The notes under the pieces: model-generated
Told to the model about the DNA's origin: nothing
The model's input: only the letters and a program-made list of their open reading frames with translations
The model's database searches: none
Position numbers and translations under genes: made by a program
Shown: positions 10,986 through 22,290 of the stretch, one piece after another
Numbering within the stretch: position 1 is the stretch's first letter
Layout of the letters: the number at the start of each line of letters is the position of its first letter
NCBI GenBank assembly: GCA_951804985.1
Contig: OX638133.1
Location: 31,769,963 to 31,833,962, forward strand
DNA length: 64,000 bases
Origin: Dryomyza anilis
Taxonomy: Eukaryota; Arthropoda; Insecta; Diptera; Dryomyzidae
Direction: 5' to 3'

Positions 10986-11605
10986 AGCGTTTTGGATTTT
11001 TCGGTCGTGGTTGACGTTTTTCTGGAAATTCCCATATGCTTTACGATCAAGCAGAACAGACTGACGAATTTGCTCTTCTTAGAGGACACAACGTTCTACA
11101 ATACCACGCTTACTTTTTACTTATTTAATTACGTAGTCATTAACATTTTTAATAGAATGATAATGTATTTTTTGTTATACTAAATAAATTATTTCTGTAT
11201 GGCCGTGCGATGCTCACATACTTTTTGATAAATAACCTTAATATTATATATTTTAATATTTTAATATATTAATACGTTTATTTTCCATGAATACATATTT
11301 AATTTTTTCATTAGGCAACATTGAAAAAGTACTTTTTTGTATTTTTAATGGTTTTATCACATTAATATAATAGTTTATTTAATGTGACTCAAACTATTAA
11401 TAATCAATAGTATTGCACTATAAAAAAAACTATTGAATCAATAGTAAATTTACTATTTTATCAATAACATGTCCTATTGAATTAATGTTGACCACCCTAT
11501 TAGCTAAACAATAGTACAAAATACTATAAAAACTATTAAATTAATTCGAAAAACTATTATTTCATGTCAATAGTCGTACAATTGGTTTTTTTATTTTATG
11601 AGTGT

Positions 11606-13737
11606 ATTTACCACTGTTTTCATCAGAAATTCTAAAGAACTACTTCAAGTCGACTACCAAGAACTTGAAAGTGTTTCAGACAACTGTAAGTTCATGAATT
11701 CATTGTCAGTCAAACTAGCTGAAGTACACTTGATTAGTAGTTATGGAGTCGCCTTCGTTTGATCTAAAATCTGCTTGCGAAATACACAAACCTCTTGAAA
11801 TACTCATCGTTTTAGGTTATTTCATAATGGAGTTAGTGCCATATCCTTAATGTCCTCTTAAGACCTCAACGTAATTGTCTCTTATTAATTTTTTTTTTGG
11901 AAATTATTTCCTGCATATTTCTAGCTTTTTGCAGCCACTTTACTGACGATGGCACACAATCCACCAAGTTTTTCTATTACTTTGCTGCTCTTTAAGTATT
12001 TCTCATTAACTTGGTATCAATTAGTGTTGCAAGACATCATCCATACTTATGTTTCTAAGTATTTTCTCTTCAAAGCAGCTATCTTTCATATCCTAGTTAC
12101 GTCCCTTCTTATTGCAAATTCGTTGTCATAAATTTATTTGTACCAACTTTTATGTATTACCTTTCTTCTTTTATCACTCTCTCTTTCCTCGTCCTGCATT
12201 CACTTGTGTCCCTGTCCATTCAACTATCGAACATATTAAAATCAATCAGTTTTACCGTTTGTTAAATCCGCACAATAACTGTGCCACTTACGCGCCAACG
12301 TAATGTTACACCAACCCGTCGAGGCTTCGCTTTTCCTGCCCACTTACCGTTTGTGTTCTGGGTTCTTTTCAACAATATTTCACTCCTGCTTCATGCTGGC
12401 ACTAGAAATGTCAACGATGATGCCCACAAAAGTGTCCCGGCTCACTTCCGCTTTATTGAAACCTCCCCCACATAACGCACGACCCTCGACATAACTTTTT
12501 TTTGTCCCCATCATCTTAACTTTCTTCTTTTCGCACCACCTCCTGCCTGATTTCTTTCGTCCGGTAGGCATAATACTCGTCGTATTTGCAATTCTTATAA
12601 ATGTTCATGAGTTACACATGGTTGCGCAATTATACACAAACGTCCTGGTTTTAAGAATTCTTCCTCCGTCCTCCTTCCACCGTCCTTTGGCTTTTCATTC
12701 TATTCCTTTAGACCTCATTTTGCCTGCTCACAACTTACATCTGGTGCTCGTCTTGCGTCAGGTCGTCATCCTCATCGTTTGTGTCGTATTTGTCGTAAGT
12801 AATGAATAAACTTTCCTCATCATCGGCATCAGCGGGTGTCACCCTGCCAAGCACTGCGGTACCCGTGGGTAGAACAGTCAAACTCAACCAACCAACCACC
12901 CTCAACATGGTGCTATGACCTGAGAATTTGCGTTTCCATTTTTTTTCCTTCTTTCGTGTAAATTTATTCTCTTTCGTATTCTTTGGTGGGTGGTTGGGTA
13001 TTTTTATATTTTCATAAAAGTGAAATTAAATTTTTGGTCAACGCATTTTCTACTTTTACGAACTGTCGTAATGGCCATTTCAATTTTAATTTATGCTCGC
13101 ATATAATATGAGACGTTTTTTTAAATAGAACCTTAATGAAAAAAAGTAATAAATGTTATTGAATATTGAATTATTAATTGTATTGTAGTGAGACCTTTTA
13201 TTCTCGTGAAATGGTTATAACTAGGTATATTATTTTATTTTCTAGCATAAAGTTCAACATTTCCCAAAATCATTTGAAGTTTTTAAAAACTAAAAATTAT
13301 AGTTTAAAAAAAGACTCTTAATAGAGTCCCATAATGCTGCCGAAATCTGGATCACTAACCATGTTTCGGGTTCGTATTTAACAGCCCAATAACCCAACTA
13401 ATACAAAATACAAAAGAGAGACATGTTGATTCTGTAACTGGTAGGGTCATGACCGATCATGACTTTATTACAATCTCTACAAAGTTATACATCTGAGACT
13501 TATTATAGTATTTTAAATTTCATAAATGTGTCTTAATTTAGAGTATTACTGTCACAAATGAACTTTTAAGTTAAAGGTTCCGAAAAATGATTCATGGAAC
13601 TTGGTAGAGGGAACGGTTTTATGTGCCCAGAACTAATCATGTTTCTTAGCATTTTTATACTAATAAAAAAGGTGTACTTTTTAGACTCATTAGAGTATTT
13701 TAAAACTTCAAAATGAGTCTTATTTTTGGGGTTTTAC
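11606..13737. other. Non-coding DNA with a less AT-rich stretch at 11.9-12.9 kb
   Basis: The frames at 11949-12809 are short, overlap on both strands and show no domain. Composition is closer to unique genomic DNA than the flanking repeats. Near 13542 the words TTACTGTCACAAATGA and ACTTTTAAG recur in similar form at 15066, flanking the hAT-like element, so there may be an older repeat here. Confidence 0.4.
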
Positions 13738-15062
13738 CAGTGAAACCAACTCATATTTTCTTTTTCCCCGATATTCTTAACAAAATTCCCCAATTTACTA
13801 TACAATTCCCCACACGAATGAAATTTTACACACACTGAGAATATAAACAACACACTAAGAATAAATGGTATTTTTATTACATTTATAATAAAAACCGAAA
13901 GATTCCCTAGAAGAAATATTACGCAAAATGTACTAATTTTTTTTGCATTGTCTGTTTGCTGATTAATTGCAAGAACTTAAATAGTTGAAGAATTTTTTTT
14001 ATATATAAATTTAATCGATATTTTGCTAATATTGTTTTAAAAATTTGATATATATTTCTGAAATCTTTTTTCAATTTCTGTAATTTTTAAATGACTTCAG
14101 TCAGACATTGCAATTTGAGAAAAAATATTTGTCATAAGCAAGTGGTTCTATATTTATTTGCTAACAAAGTTAAACGTCGTTCAATTTAAAAAGATGTATG
14201 AAATACTTTTAACTTTACAGAGGTATAAACAATTAGTTATCAGTTAATGTGACATTTTCTTTGTGATATGTTGACTATGAACGAAATTACGCCTCGTTAA
14301 AACTAAGTTTAATTTGAAAATTTGACTGATTAGCAATTAGGTTTTAATTAGCAATTAAAATTGGTCAGACAAAAATATTTTTCAATTGGAACAAACAATG
14401 TCGAAAATTATATTTAAATGCCAAATTATGATCTTTCAAATTTTCTACATTTTTAAAGATTGGAGTATAGAGGCATATTTCATCGCATTCGTATCATTTT
14501 CGATCGAATTCGATTTTATATGGAAAATTATAAACCAACTATTTTGAATTTGTAGCCGCGGTAGCTCAGTGGTTAGTGCGTTGGACTGCGAACCGAAAGG
14601 TCCCCGGTTCAAGCCTGGACTGGGGCTAACAACATCTTTTCATAGAAACATATTTCTATACCGCGCTACCTCTCGGCAGTAAATGGCAAACCTCCGAAAA
14701 GCTCTCACTATGAAAAGCTCTCACCCACCGTTCGGATTCGGCAATAAACTGTAGGTCCCACCACTGTGAGTACAAATATAACACGCACAGGTCAAAATGA
14801 GTGGTGAGAGGCTCGGCCTAAGTTCTTATGGAACTGTAGTGCCAAACTATTATTATTATTATTTTGAATTTGTTATCATTATTTTCCATTTGAAAAATCG
14901 TATGTTGTACTGAGATATAGAATTTAAAATAAAAATTGTTTGTTTTCAAAATGTAGAAAATTTAACAGATCCTAATTTTAAATTCCCCACCATAAATGGA
15001 CCATTCCGTTAAGACTAAAATTTCCCTACATTTGGGGAATTCCTCTTCAGTTCGCATCACTG
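13738..15062. mobile_element. hAT-like non-autonomous element with a SINE inside
   Basis: The left end is CAGTGAAACCAACTCATATT and the right end is the inverse of CAGTGATGCGAACTGAAGAG, each followed inward by TTCCCC. CAGTG with this pattern is usual for hAT. The flanking 8-mers GGTTTTAC and AGTCTTAC match at six of eight positions, as expected for an old duplication. No transposase frame is present. A tRNA-derived SINE occupies 14554-14859. Confidence 0.6.
14554..14859 (+). mobile_element. tRNA-derived SINE, full copy
   Basis: The 5' part is tRNA-like, with an A box (TAGCTCAGTGGTTAG) and a B box (GGTTCAAGCC) for RNA polymerase III. An unrelated ~230-bp body follows (CGCGCTACCTCTCGGCAGTA, CGGCAATAAACTGTAGGTCC), ending in a TTA repeat. 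The sequence TATTTTGAATTTGT is present on both sides (14540-14553 and 14860-14873), a clear target-site duplication made by LINE machinery. The anticodon position reads GCG but the anticodon stem is mispaired, so it is not a working tRNA gene. Confidence 0.9.
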
Positions 15063-15834
15063 AGTCTTACTGTCACAAATGAGCACTTAACAGTAAAATG
15101 TCCTGGTAAAATATAAAATGCTCTTTTAGAGAAGAGGACCGATTAAGGTAGAGAAGAGTACTTTATAGGTGGAGTACAGTTTTTGGGCCCAGCATAATTT
15201 TTGAATACTCTTAAAACATGTATATTTTTTTGAAGTTTTTCGACTCCACAATCACTTTATTTTCGAATGATTTCGAAGGCACGATTTTATGAGTAAAAAT
15301 CTAAATTCATATTCATATTCAAAATAAAATTTATATGGAAATCGAACTTTTGAGTTTTAAGTGTTTCCTGCTAGGCGTGACTGATGAAAATATAAAACAA
15401 AGGATGCCTGTTTAAATAAACACTGCTTCTTTATTTTGTATCCGATTTTTTTTCATTTATAGTTTGGTGAAAAGCTAATACAATTTTCCAAAAGATGACA
15501 TACACACATTTTTAGTTTATTGTGCTTGAGAGACATCATTTCAAATCAATTTTGAAATTGTTAATTTAGGAACGAAAACACCTACTTTGAGGTCCCGGCG
15601 GGTCCATTTCCCATATTCGGATTTCGATGAAATTCTCCACATCGATTTTATCATCCAATAGAACATTTCCAGGGGGTGACCTCCTCTCGATTCGAAATCA
15701 TGATTTTCCATTGTCAGTCTAATGTCATCATGTTAACAAAAATGTCTTTATATGAAGAAAAAAATCACTGATTTAAAGAAAATTGTCATTGATTACAAAA
15801 AAAAACGGGATTGATTTAAAGAAATATTTAATTG
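15063..15834. other. No gene seen
   Basis: AT-rich DNA without an open frame of note. A somewhat GC-richer patch lies at 15580-15720. Confidence 0.4.
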
Positions 15835-17300
15835 AAATAGGTAATACTCAAATCTTTGAAATAATGGTGAATTTGGAATCTTAAATATGTGAATCTAAAT
15901 ATCTGAAAATAAAATTCTAATTTAATTCTAATTAAAATTCAAATTAAATACTTTGAAAGATATTTAGATTTGTTCTGTTTTTTCAGACAACCTTAGTTAA
16001 TACGTCTAGAGCTTAAAAATAAACATTAAAATTAAAATAAGTGACAAATTTTGATTTTTGTAAAGGGTTTTTCAACAGGGACGCTACAAATGTAGAGTGA
16101 CAGGAACAGCAAACGACGTCATATTTCTTGCCGCTCTTTTGACATTTCTCTTTAGTAAGGTTTGCTATTTCATGAAGGAAATATATACGAATTTGAATTT
16201 CGGTAGTAAATTTTAATATTTTCGACTCGTTGTTGACTCGTATATCTTTCCATCACGAAATGGCGAACTTTACTAAAGAGAAATGTCAAAAGAACGGCAA
16301 GAAATATGGCGTCGTTTGCTGTCCCTGTCGCTCTCCTTTTGTAGCGTCCCTGTTGAAAAACCCTTGAAAAAAACTTGTAGTGCTCTTATTGAAAAACCCT
16401 TTATAAGGGTATCCTATTGTCACGTACGGAATTAAAAAGATACATATATTATCATATTAAACTAACAACATTTTTTAAATAGTTGAATCCTATGTTGCTA
16501 CATCAAAATTTCTTCCGCAATTCATCAAAAATGAAAACATCTACTTAAAAAACATTTTTAACAGCCAATTGAAATCTGTCACGTCCGGAAATTTGAGTAC
16601 CAATACTGTAAAAAAAATATAAAAAAAAAACACAAAAAAATAAAAATAAATTAAAAAATTTAAAAAAAACTTCTATAAATTCGATTCGTACATCAGTTCT
16701 TATTTCGTAATAATGATTATTAATCCTGTCAGATATAAAGCTATTTTTAGAAGTGCATCATAGTACAAATTTTCATAGGGAACGTCTGGAATTATTCTGT
16801 GATTTATTACGAAATAACTATAAGTTTTGGGAACAAAATATACATATACAAAAATAAAGTAAATTATCTCAGCTATCTTTCTAAATAATTCAACAAAAAA
16901 AAATTGTATGCAAAAAGTATTTTTAGAAAAAGAAATAAAAAATTGTCCCGGAATGTTACGTCCGGAATTTTTCTGTGATTTATTATGAAAAAAGTATACA
17001 TTTTAGAAACAAAGTGTAAATTTACAAAGAAATAACATCTCAACAATTTTTTAAAATAATTTAAAAAAATAATTTGTATGCAAAATTAGTTGTCTTTTTC
17101 GAATTTCCATATGAAATTCGACATGCAGTTCCGTTTTTGTCCCGTGCGGATCGACCACTATTTAATTTATGTCTTTTGATCGACCATATAGAATTCTTTA
17201 ATTTTTGCAGATTTTTAGTCCAATTTAAATACTACTAGCTCAAGTAAATTCATTAATTTTCCATCGAGATTTTAAAGTTTTAAAAGTAAAAATATACTTA
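15835..17300 (-). repeat. CCGGACGGGACA-box repeat, copy 2 (inverted)
   Basis: Its reverse complement follows 9782-10985 closely (AATTAATGAATTTACTTGAG, AATTCTATATGGTCGATCAA, GGGACAAAAACGGAA) and also ends near TTTCAAAGAT. A hairpin MITE (16063-16401) has inserted into it. The two copies lie in opposite orientation about 4.8 kb apart, so they could pair, but they are most simply two dispersed copies. Confidence 0.6.
16063..16401. mobile_element. Hairpin MITE with AAGGGTTTTTCAA ends, copy 1
   Basis: The left end AAGGGTTTTTCAACAGGGAC has its inverse at 16365 (CAGGGACGCTAC family), and the interior forms a long imperfect hairpin. A 36-nt tail then ends in a second inverse, TTGAAAAACCCTT, at 16401. 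TA flanks the outer ends (16061-16062 and 16402-16403), consistent with a Tc1/mariner-type target duplication. Confidence 0.75.
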
Positions 17301-18227
17301 AAAAAAATAATATAAGGTTTATTAAATAATAAAAAATAGCAAAATCAAACAAGTTCAGAAACCTCTGCAATTCGAATTGATTATGGGCACAATCAGCCAC
17401 CGCAGCATGTAATAAGGCCCACAATACACATTCCATAAAAATCTGTTAATTAACTGTCATAATGCGAATTCATTTAATAAAGATCTGTTAATTATCAGCA
17501 TCAGCATCGCATAGATGCCAGAGATATAAAGATTCCCTTTTTGCCACAGACATTACATAGTTCATAACTCAAAACCAAGTTTATGAGCATGCTGTTCATT
17601 GTTGGCAAACTCCTTAAAAGCCAAGAACGATGGAATGATCGTGTGTCCCCTTGAGAAACGATCACAAATCAATGCTGTTGTTGAACGGGTTTGACTTGTC
17701 AATTGGCCACGAATTTATGAACACTGTGCAGCGCATTAGCTCAAAAGTAATGGGACAGACAGACGGACAAGCAGCCAGACAGACAGAAATATGGCAAATG
17801 ACGATAAATCAAAAATTGCACATAAATGCATGGTTTATAATGATGACATAAGTACGAAAAGAACCACATAAGTTAAGAGCAACAATATGAGAAAAAAAAC
17901 GAGATGAAAACATGATTTCTGCAAAGCGCAGACTTTAATTAAAGAGTAAAAGAAAATGTAAAAAAGAAGATAATAAATGTTTTTGTTTGAATTATAAATA
18001 TAATAAAAAAGTTAATAGTTTTTATATCAGTCATGTTATTGTGAATTGCACTTTACGCTTTTGTAGCATTGCATAGCTTTAGGCTGTTGTCGATGTAAAA
18101 CTCTACACTTTTCTTTATTCTACTCTTGAATGCTACAACAAGCAACAATTTAAAAGGAAACTGAGAACAATCAACAGAAGCAGCAACAGTAACAGCAAAA
18201 GTAAAAGCAGCAGAAAAGCGAGCGAGC
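17301..18227. other. No gene seen; apparently single-copy DNA
   Basis: It contains a short CAGACAGACGG-type repeat (17755-17785) and CAGCAA/AAGCAG triplet runs (18170-18220). The small frame at 17651-17851 has no support. Confidence 0.4.
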
Positions 18228-18405
18228 ACTCAAAATAGAGTTTTCTAATAAAAAAATAAAATTAACTTTAAATAGAGTTTTCTTATAATTAGCAAAATTT
18301 CCTTATTTTTAGAAAAAAATTTCTTATAATAAAGAATTTTTTGCTATTGAACTTGACGCTACATCAAGCCAGTTTTCTTTAATATTAGGAAACTATTTTC
18401 TGTGT
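18228..18405. mobile_element. 178-bp MITE
   Basis: The left end CACTCAAAATAGAGTTTTCT and the right end AATATTAGGAAACTATTTTC-TGTGT are imperfect inverted repeats. TTTTCTTATAA-type words fill the interior. It lies about 270 bp upstream of the candidate promoter. Confidence 0.45.
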
Positions 18406-18678
18406 TTAACAGCACGAGTAACAGCAATAGAAACAACAGTAAGTAACAGCAACAATTCACAGTTACTACTGTTTATTTAGAGAGTACTACCGTGCAACAG
18501 CGCCTCTTGCTATGCAACATTTCTCCGAGCACTTCGAACATTTGCTCTTAATACGCCAAAGAGAACACTGGCTCTCATTTACGCTCAACCTCATACACAT
18601 CACATCGAACCAATCACCCACCCACAACAGTCTGTGTCTATGTTTTTCCTACACACGCCAGTTCAGGATTCAGTATTC

Positions 18679-18710
18679 AGTCTCCATTGCGTCTCCTTCG
18701 TTTGTGGTTG
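18679..18710 (+). promoter_or_regulatory. Inr + DPE core promoter
   Basis: TCAGTC (18677-18682) matches the fly initiator TCAKTY with A at 18679 as +1. GGTTG falls exactly at +28 to +32 (18706-18710) and matches the DPE consensus RGWYV. No TATA box is seen upstream. The exact spacing is the usual requirement for DPE function. Short motifs occur by chance, so the call rests on spacing and on the GC-richer setting. Confidence 0.45.
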
Positions 18711-19334
18711 TCGCACACGTTTAAAGTTTGAAGTTGTCGTCGTTGTCGTCATCGTTGCCTTCGCGTGCTACTCGTTTTGTTGTTATTATTATAATTCTTG
18801 CACTCATTTTGCACGCGCGCACCACTTCTGTTGCTGCCTTTTGCAAAGTCCTTCTTCAGTTGCGGTTTGAATGCACAACTCGCAGGTCGCAAAATACTCC
18901 TGTCGAAGAAATACGTTTTCGCATAGCAAATGCGTCATTTTCGCTCTTTTCACAACACATATCAATTTCCGCTGCACGTTTAAATTTCAATTTGTATTTC
19001 CGTTTGACTCAAGTTTACGCAAAACGCGCCACAAAATAGTGAAAGTGTTTGGTGACGACACAGTTTAGTGAAATAAAGCAAAATAAAAATTCTTAATAGT
19101 TTTTTAAACTGTTTAAGTCAGAAAATGGATTACGCTGACTTTATAGTGAAATTATTGCATACAACCGATATTAATAAATCATGATTTCGGGAGTTGTTTT
19201 TGAATTAGTGTAATAAAAAAAAAAAAAAAACAAACCAAAACAAAAATACATTTACTATTTGTGAAAAAAGATTTAAATTATATAAAAAAAATACCTTTTT
19301 ATGAGAGTGGATAAAATTTAACATATCAAAAGAG
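18679..19334 (+). other. Candidate untranslated first exon of a plus-strand gene
   Basis: The segment starts at the Inr and ends at a strong splice donor, AAAGAG|GTAAGA (19335). It is less AT-rich than the surroundings and holds several short upstream frames (for example 18871-19068), none with a known domain. I could not find the partner exon; it may lie far to the right, since fly genes often have long first introns. If real, this would be a 656-nt leader. Confidence 0.35.
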
Positions 19335-19949
19335 GTAAGAATTAATTGAGAATTGTGTTATTAAAAACTAGACTCTAACTTAAAAAAATATATATATTAA
19401 AGTTTGAAAGAAACAATTGAATACGTATAGAGTATTCCATATACTTATTCTATATAACTATTAGAATATATATTTAATATGCAATATTAAATCATCAAAA
19501 TCGTTAACGATATAAATCTCAAAGAGTGATTATTTTCAAAACAAATTTTTGGGACCCTAATCTTAATTAGCAATAATAGATACAATATTTAAAAGAAATA
19601 ATTCTCAAAATAATATATATTCATCCAACTTCAAGAATATGGCTTAAAAAATAAGTTTTAGTATAGTTTCTTGGTATGGAAATAAGCTCAAAAATTGAAA
19701 AAGGAATAACATAATAATAAAATTGCATAAAGTATTTTTTTAATATTAAGAATTAAGATTTATCATCGAATATTTTAAACATGGTTCATAACAATAACAA
19801 TTTTTTGCGGCACATTTTCTTAATCTGGGTTCAAAGAAGTTTTTTTTTCGTGATAATAAAAAATATAAAGTCAATAGTTTTCTTCAGACACCATTTTGGG
19901 TGAATGGAATAATGTATTGGATTTACATGACTTATATATCATAGTTGTA
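19335..19949. other. AT-rich DNA, no gene seen
   Basis: Possibly the start of a long intron following the donor at 19335. Nothing else is recognised. Confidence 0.35.
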
Positions 19950-20291
19950 AAGGGTTTTTCAATAGGGACGCTACAAAATTAGAGCGACAGGGACCTCAAA
20001 CAACGCCATATGTCTTGCCGCTCTTTTGATATTTCTCTTCAGTAAGGTTTGCCATTTCATGATGAAAAGATATACGAATTCGAATTTCGGTAGTAAATTT
20101 TAATAATTTTAACTCGTTGTTGGCTCGTATATCATTCCATCATGAAATGGCAAAACTTACTGAAGAGAAATGTCAAAAGATCGGCAAGAAATATGGCGTC
20201 GTTTGCAGTCACTGACTCTCCACTTTTGTGGCGTCCCTGTTGAAAAACCCTTGAACAAAATCTTTTGTAACGCTCTTATTGAAAAACCCTT
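19950..20291. mobile_element. Hairpin MITE with AAGGGTTTTTCAA ends, copy 2
   Basis: Same architecture as 16063-16401, including the inner hairpin end at 20252, the ~39-nt extra tail and the TA duplications (19948-19949 and 20292-20293). The shared tail shows that it is part of the element and not a local accident. Confidence 0.75.
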
Positions 20292-20879
20292 TAGAACTAA
20301 AAATCACCAAATACATTTGAAAAATCTTAATTTCAACTTTATTGGCAATTATTACAAAAAGTAATTGAGATATTGTATAAGTTAAAATACCAATTAATAG
20401 ATTAATATTTTCTTATCATTTGGTACAAATATTGAACCATTAGAAATTGAAAGATATATAAAGATGTTAATCAATAAATGCCATTTTTAAAATGTAGTTG
20501 GCAACTTTTACTTCTACAACGATGACAATCTCTTTATAATACGTTATACGTTTTTTTTTCAATATGTCGCACGGTGAACAAAATAATGAAATTTTTGAAC
20601 AAAACGCCTTTTTTTTATTTTTAAATTTTCAATTTTTTTTTTACTGTTATATACATTAAAAGACCCACTAAGAATAATCTGTAACCATTTTTCTTATAAA
20701 ATTAACAGATTATGACATTAGAGATATGAGCCTTCAAATTTATGAAAAAAATTGCATTCCATACAAAAATATATGGAAATACATATTGGAACATAACTAA
20801 AATATCCTTGCATATCCTCTCAAATCCTTAAAATTGTATTTAGACTTTTACAAAATACACATTCTGAAAAAAAAGTAGC
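20292..20879. other. AT-rich DNA, no gene seen
   Basis: No repeat ends or coding pattern recognised. Confidence 0.4.
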
Positions 20880-21700
20880 TTCCGGTTTGCTCCGGTTTAC
20901 AAGAAAATTGTTGTGAAATACTACCATTTTCGTTTGAAATTTACTTATTTGATTTAAAGCATTTAGTGTAATAATTTTATATCAATTAAACCTACAGATA
21001 TCCTTCACATGCGCTAACTTTTTTCTAATCACAATTAATGTAGTGAAAAATAAAAAAAAATTCATAGCGATATCTTTCCCGGATTAGGAGAAATTACGTG
21101 TCAAAAATTACCATTTTTATTCAAATTTTATACATTTGTGCCTTTTTTATAAATTTATTCCAAGGACTGTAAGCGATATCCTCTGTTCGCATTATCTTTT
21201 CTCTAATCACAATCAATGTGGTAAAAAATAAAAAAAATATCATTCCGATATCGTTCCCGGATTAGGAGAATTTACATGGCAAAAATTACCATTTTTTATA
21301 CATTTGTTCCTCTTTTTGTAAATTTATACCAAGGACTGCAAGCGATATCCTTCATTCTCACTAACTTTTTTCTCATCACAATCAATGTGGTAAAAAATGA
21401 AAAATATATCACCCCGATATCGTTCCCGGATTAGGAGAAATTCACTTGGCAAAAATGCCATTTTTCATACATTTGTTCCTTTTTGTAAATTTATTCCAAG
21501 GACTGCAAGCGATATCCTTCGTTCGTACTAACTTTTTTCTAATCATAATTAATGTGATAAAAAATCAAAAAAATATGATCCCGATATCTTTCCCGGATTA
21601 GAAGAAATTTCATGGCAAAAAAAACACTTTTAATTTGTTTCTAATTTTTTTGTATATTTATTTCAATTACATGGCAAAAATTACCATTTTATATCCTAAT
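20880..21700. repeat. Tandem array, unit about 167-178 bp
   Basis: The word CCCGGATTAG begins at 21078, 21256, 21425 and 21592, giving spacings of 178, 169 and 167 bp. Each unit also holds CCAAGGACTG, CAAGCGATATCC and AATCACAATCAATGTG. A more diverged unit precedes (from about 20880) and a decayed one follows. The unit length is in the range of satellite monomers. Confidence 0.75.
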
Positions 21701-22290
21701 TTCATACATATGTACCTTTTTTGTTTTTTTTAATATATTCCAGAACTAATTTTAAACATGAAAAAAAAGATACCATTTAGAATTTATGAAAAATAAATAT
21801 TAATGTTCTTTGTTAGTTTTCTCGAACCAGAGTTAATGGTGTATGGAGCAAACTAATTACGAAGTTTTCACATTTTGCGACAAATATGTAATTTTTTACT
21901 GCAAATTCTAATAAAATGCACAATTTGAATATATTGAGATTTCGTAATGTTAAACATTTGTTTTCTTTTTTTAAATTGCAAAAATAATTTTTAAAATTTC
22001 CACAAATTACGAATTTAAAACCAAATTATTTAACAATTTTCTACAATTTTGAATAAGTAGTTGTTTTTGATATACTTATATTAGTGTTCAACATGTTGTA
22101 TAGACGTTTCTATAATCAGTTTAACCGTGTGAAGGAAACTTTACGTCAAATAGAAGTGCAGTATTACTTATTTTATATGCTTTCCTTTTTCTAATTTTGT
22201 ATTAAATTGTTAACGAATATTCGGCATTATATCGAAAACATGCCGAAGCATTCAAAATTAACTTAAAAATATTGTTTATATTTATTAAAT
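21701..22290. other. AT-rich DNA, no gene seen
   Basis: Nothing recognised. Confidence 0.4.

Larger units (their letters stand above)
8304..11605. mobile_element. 3.3-kb TIR element with AATAG-rich subterminal arms
   Basis: The ends are inverted: ACACTCAGAAAG followed by AAAAACTATTA on the left, and a right end of TTTTTTTATTTTATGAGTGT. Blocks at 8304-8880, 9120-9490 and 11330-11605 are full of CCTATT/AATAG words, a subterminal-repeat pattern. The core holds two candidate minus-strand coding exons (8904-8999, 9582-9660) and one copy of the CCGGACGGGACA repeat (9782-10985). A further minus-strand open stretch with EEQIRQSVLLDRKAYGNF lies at about 11000-11125. The TIRs resemble those of the MITE at 39471-39692 (ACACCCAGACAAAAA), which also carries CCTATTGA and AATAG words, so that MITE may be a deletion derivative. 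Confidence 0.45.

Noticed and set aside
11070..11125. Minus-strand peptide KRGIVERCVL resembles the start of an insulin A chain after a dibasic site
   Set aside because: A stop follows at once, and in the shifted frame the cysteine spacing does not fit the insulin pattern. It lies inside a transposon, so the likeness is by chance.
14554..14630. tRNA gene
   Set aside because: The anticodon stem is mispaired, and the same head is attached to a ~230-bp body with target duplications in several copies. It is a SINE head.
18500..19070. Coding gene in the overlapping frames at 18512-19068
   Set aside because: Frames of 65-103 codons in all phases with no domain. An untranslated leader explains them better.
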